DNA of 64,000 bases from Selaginella tamariscina. Taxonomy: Eukaryota; Streptophyta; Lycopodiopsida; Selaginellales; Selaginellaceae. Shown one piece after another: positions 60,244-64,000 of this stretch. The notes below the pieces were generated by a model, which ran no database searches, had not been told where the DNA came from, and worked only from the letters and a program-made list of their open reading frames with translations. The stretch covers positions 27,876 through 91,875 of the forward strand of contig PUQB01000817.1 in NCBI GenBank assembly GCA_003024785.1. The letters are read 5' to 3'. The position numbers and the translations under genes were made by a program. Position 1 is the stretch's first letter, and every line of letters begins with the position of its first letter.

Positions 60244-63200
60244 TCAAACATCTGACAGAAGCTTATACCGGCGATTAATCGTCTTCGACTTGGATACATC
60301 CCATGGTTTTCCTGCAGGATCGAAGTTCATCCTCTCGCTAATCAACCCCCACTTTTGCTTCTTCAGCCTGCTTAATTTTCGTGCTGAAGTCCTCTTACTA
60401 CTGCATGCCTGTCTCTCCACACTCCCACCATTGAAAGCCGCACTTTCTGCAACTTCAAGTAAGAATTCTAGCGCGTCTATATGTGTCTGCTTGCGTGTTT
60501 CCTTCTCCTCTCTCTCCTTCAAATCCCCTCGAAACACCAGTCGCACACCATTCCCCATAACCAATATTCGGATACATCTTGCTGCAGTAACTGCAACACA
60601 CACATATACATCTGAATATCTATGTGCAGTGTACACACACAATTGGTGTACTTACGTGTGTTGCCATCTGAATACGCATTTTTTGCATTGGATGAGCTCC
60701 GAAGAGAACCCAATATCCCCGCACATGCTGCATTCTTTCTTATAACTCGTACCTTCCATGCTGAATTTGTTTGATTATCTTCTACTAATCTTACCAAATT
60801 TACTGCAATTAGAACACTCAGCTGTTAAGCAATTCCCATAGCCATATGAGAGAAGAATGTTAGTGTTGTAAAGAATCCCCACTAACATGTATTATCTAAC
60901 CTATTGCACATAAAAGTTTTGTAGATGTTTTTAAATAATATGATTAATTAATATAATTAGGAGCTCAAGGTCAATGGAGATGGTCCCCTCAACCCCACCT
61001 TTATTTCTCATTTTTATGTCTTGCACACGCGTGGTTGAGTTTATACATCATTTTTATATAGTTTTGACCATGAAGAAATAATTCTCACCCAAACATTGTT
61101 GTGGTGGAGAGTGTGTGTGTGTGTACGTGTGTGTGTGCGCGTGTGTGAATATGTGTGTGTCACTTTCGATTTGAGAGCATCTAAATTATACGGACCACCC
61201 ACAAAGAAATGACCATATTTGATGCCAATTAGATAGCAAATAATATCCTCCCTCCACCAACAAAATGCCCTTGATTAATTTAACTAAATCATCATTAACA
61301 GTCTAATAATTACCAAAACGGCCCTTGATTAGCACCAGTTTAACTAAATTAAGGAAAAAATTACCAAAATGGCCCTCCTTGATGTAATTATCTTAACTAA
61401 CACTATTGCGTGGTCAATATAGCTACCTGTTATGTAGGGAACGATTGTCGCTTCTAAGTCAATGAATAACATGGATATTCATTTTCAAACGTTGAACAAA
61501 TGAGTGCGTGTGTATAAAGGTGTGTGCACGCCATGCACATACACATATGCCACAAACACACACACACACACACATTTATATATTTTTAATTAATATCAAT
61601 GCCCTTTAAGGATATCAGACTTACACTTCTCCTCGAGTAAGGGGTTCTATAACATAATGAAACTAGCAGGTATCGTGTATGTATACGGCGTATATACATA
61701 ATGAATATCTGGAGTTTGTACTCATAGAAAGAGAGAGGTTACGTACGCAAAAGGGTATAAGGGGACCACACTAGCGGTACGATTGTGACCCTTCACAGAT
61801 TTTTGCAGTAATATCCAACGAAATTGACATTTCACACACACACACGCACGCACGCACGCACACACATACTTATATTATTACACTCTTACATAGAGTTCAG
61901 TTTTATACACACGCACCGGTGCATATGTATTATTAATAGTTAATAACGACACGTTATAATGTATCACCAAATATTCATTATTATTAACACCTCCATAATA
62001 TGTATTGCTATATACAAGTATATTTTAATGTCAAGTTGAGTATATAAGATGTTCACGCAAGTATTAATATGTATATATTTAATAACACACATTTATTAAA
62101 TGTCTTCACCTTTCATTTTCTTTCTTATCAAACTAAACAAAGCAAGCATTGACAGCGAAATAATTGACAGCAACACCCTTGGAAGAACATATGACACGAT
62201 CTATACATGTGTATTTCCATCGTGCGTGTGTGTACATGTGCGTGCATGTGTGTATGCATATGATGAACCACCATTTATATTATTCAAAAATATAGTACAT
62301 CATGTCTAATCTCTTATACACATGCACACGTATACACATGCAATAAGTAATGTGTATCAAGTTATTATTAAAACATTTAGGTAATATAATGTAAATCTTT
62401 CTAGAATTATCTTCTAGAACAGCAATAACTAAAGCAATATTGCCCCCACTCAACCTTTCATTTTCTTCATTAACAAGCCAACGGGTTAACCACTCATCTA
62501 TTAAATGAGTGATAATAAATAAATATTTTAATATAAATAATAAATAGTAGTAATATCTATATATTTAATTCATATATTATATATGTACTGGAACATATTA
62601 TTTAATATATATGTATGGATTGTTCAATGCATTTTACATCTCCAGCTGCTGTATATATTAACTGGAGGGAAACAGGACACGATCTCCTTCTGGTATTTTA
62701 TGTGAATATTCTACTTAATAAAGTTGTTTATAGTAGATTAAACTCACCCCCTACACACACATACACTACGTGTGTGTATACACACATTCACGTGGGTTTT
62801 ACTGATTCAACTACAAGCGAATGCGACACGTACTGAACCCACAAGATATAATATATAATATATATTATAAATATTAATCACGATCGAATATGGAGGAGAC
62901 TGTTCTACTCATGATCACAACTTGGGTGTTACCCTTTGATTGGTCCATAAACCCTACACTAAACCCTAATAGGTTAAATAAACCCTAAGTGCTTTAAAAC
63001 CCTCGATTAACGTGATGTAACTGTTTAACATACATGTGCATGTGTATGTGTATGTATTTGTACATGTACTATCACAACTTGGTACATCTACTAAACCCTA
63101 AGGGGTTAGTATGTATGTAAATGTTAACATACATACGTGTATGTATGTGTATGTGTATGTATTTTGTATATGAATAGAGATATGTATGCAGCAAACGACC

Positions 63201-63462
63201 ACAATCAATCACCTCCTCGTTCTTGATATGTGAACCTGCATTTATATGCACAAGAACATTAAAATAAATTTTAAATTAAAAAACTAAAAAATCTGCAGAA
63301 CATTCATTTATTCAATTCTTTTGACTACGACCTGACTGAATTCCAACTGCTGTATAATACGTTATACGTGTATTTCTATACACACGTATGCCATTTGCAG
63401 CCTTGTCTACAGTACAGATTAAACAACCAACCAAATCAGGTGCAAGAGGATTCCTTACATAT
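60244..63462 (-). CDS. Armadillo/HEAT-like protein, 3' exons (gene continues rightward)
   Basis: An unidentified multi-exon gene. The last exon (60590-60244) encodes TAARCIRILVMGNGVRLVF, DALEFLLEVAESAAFNGG and a basic tail (KRTSARKLSRLKKQK). Exon 60802-60656 encodes VRLVEDNQTNSAWKVRVIRK then NAACAGILGSLRSS. A 27-base exon at 61453-61427 (ATIVPYIT) joins it in phase. Probable further exons are 61646-61627 (NPLLEEK), about 61790-61750 (SVVPLYPF), about 62190-62115, about 62685-62630 and about 63462-63395 (NPLAPDLVGCLICTVDKAAN). The leucine/alanine spacing suggests armadillo-type helices. The start was not found and probably lies beyond 64000. No specific function can be named. The small exons are predictions from splice borders and phase only. 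Confidence 0.55.
61108..61162. repeat. (GT)n-rich microsatellite
   Basis: GT repeats with GC and AC interruptions, in a probable intron of the armadillo-like gene. Similar CA tracts lie at 61556-61574 and 61835-61866. Confidence 0.9.
62945..63105. repeat. Cluster of AAACCCTA telomere-like motifs
   Basis: AAACCCTA occurs at least four times (62950, 62962, 62981, 63093), spaced irregularly. This is not a true telomeric array; it may be a telo-box cluster or chance in AT-rich DNA. Confidence 0.5.
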
Positions 63463-64000
63463 ATTATAATATATATATTCTCTGGCATCTATTCATGTTG
63501 GAAATGATAGAAATAATATTATAATTTCTCACTTTTACATTTTATCATGGTAAAACTAATAGCATTTACTCATGATTATAATTTATAATTTAATAATAAA
63601 GTTGATATATTCAAAGTCAAGTATTTTGTAATAAAGCTGGATGTTGACTTTGAATTCAAGTGATCAGTCCACCTACGCAGGAAGATAATTAAATCATGAT
63701 TATCACTAATCATGAGTTTAAGCATTTTAATTAATAGAAATTAAAATAAATAAAGAATAAGGAATCCAAGACAGCAAGAGTCTGTTTTGGTGTTGGATGG
63801 CCACACAACACACTTAATCCTTGTCACATGCTTTTTTAATATAAAAAGGGCAGCAAAAAAAGGGTTAAGGGCATGTTGTACGTGTCTGAATCATGAACAA
63901 ACTGCAACAATCTTGTTCATTTCAGCGGAGAAATCAAGCCCCCAAAAGGCAGTGTTGTTTCTCATTTGCGGATATGCACGAGCTCTAATGGATCACCTTA

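Noticed and set aside
62945-63105. Interstitial telomere
   Set aside because: Only scattered AAACCCTA motifs, not a tandem array.

Overview
This is nuclear DNA of a land plant. The genes have short GT-AG introns, and the products are plant-type: cytosolic ribosomal protein RPS19, an ECT-type YTH m6A reader, a proline-rich receptor-like kinase, a plant-style TAF1A of the RNA polymerase I factor, an F-box/kelch protein and an armadillo-type protein. Nested LTR elements and a plastid 16S fragment also fit. The AT-rich intergenic DNA and a Crinkler-like NTPase/nuclease gene would suit a seed-free plant (moss or lycophyte), but that is only an inference.

Layout. 40-4669: RPS19 then the YTH gene, both on +. 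4670-10479: AT-rich DNA with one worn solo LTR (7654-9355). 10480-19381: receptor-like kinase and TAF1A-like gene, both on -. 19382-22042: AT-rich, no gene seen. 22043-25935: F-box gene (+) and Crinkler-like gene (-), converging tail to tail. 26208-54560: a retroelement graveyard about 28 kb long. It holds fragments of a Ty3/gypsy element (B), a non-coding long-LTR element (X) next to or inside B, a solo LTR (Y) inside X, a very worn copia-like patch, an older LTR relic, a second Y solo LTR split by a nearly complete chromodomain Ty3/gypsy element (A), and a decayed hAT transposon split by a gag-protease-only LTR element (C). 55532-55742: plastid 16S rRNA fragment. 56380-58330: a degenerate array of dyad-symmetric repeats. 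60244 to at least 63462: the 3' half of an armadillo-like gene on -, probably running off the window.

Links between genes. RPS19 and the TAF1A-like gene both serve ribosome production, and they share an identical 19-bp telo-box block just upstream of their start codons. The Crinkler-like gene has its first codon about 270 bp from the retroelement cluster, so its promoter space is very short.

Caution for readers. RPS19, YTH, kinase, TAF1A and F-box exons are all broken by single-base changes in short homopolymers, while amino acids and splice sites are otherwise conserved. This looks like uncorrected long-read sequence rather than true pseudogenes. CDS coordinates below are gene spans from start codon to stop codon, including introns.
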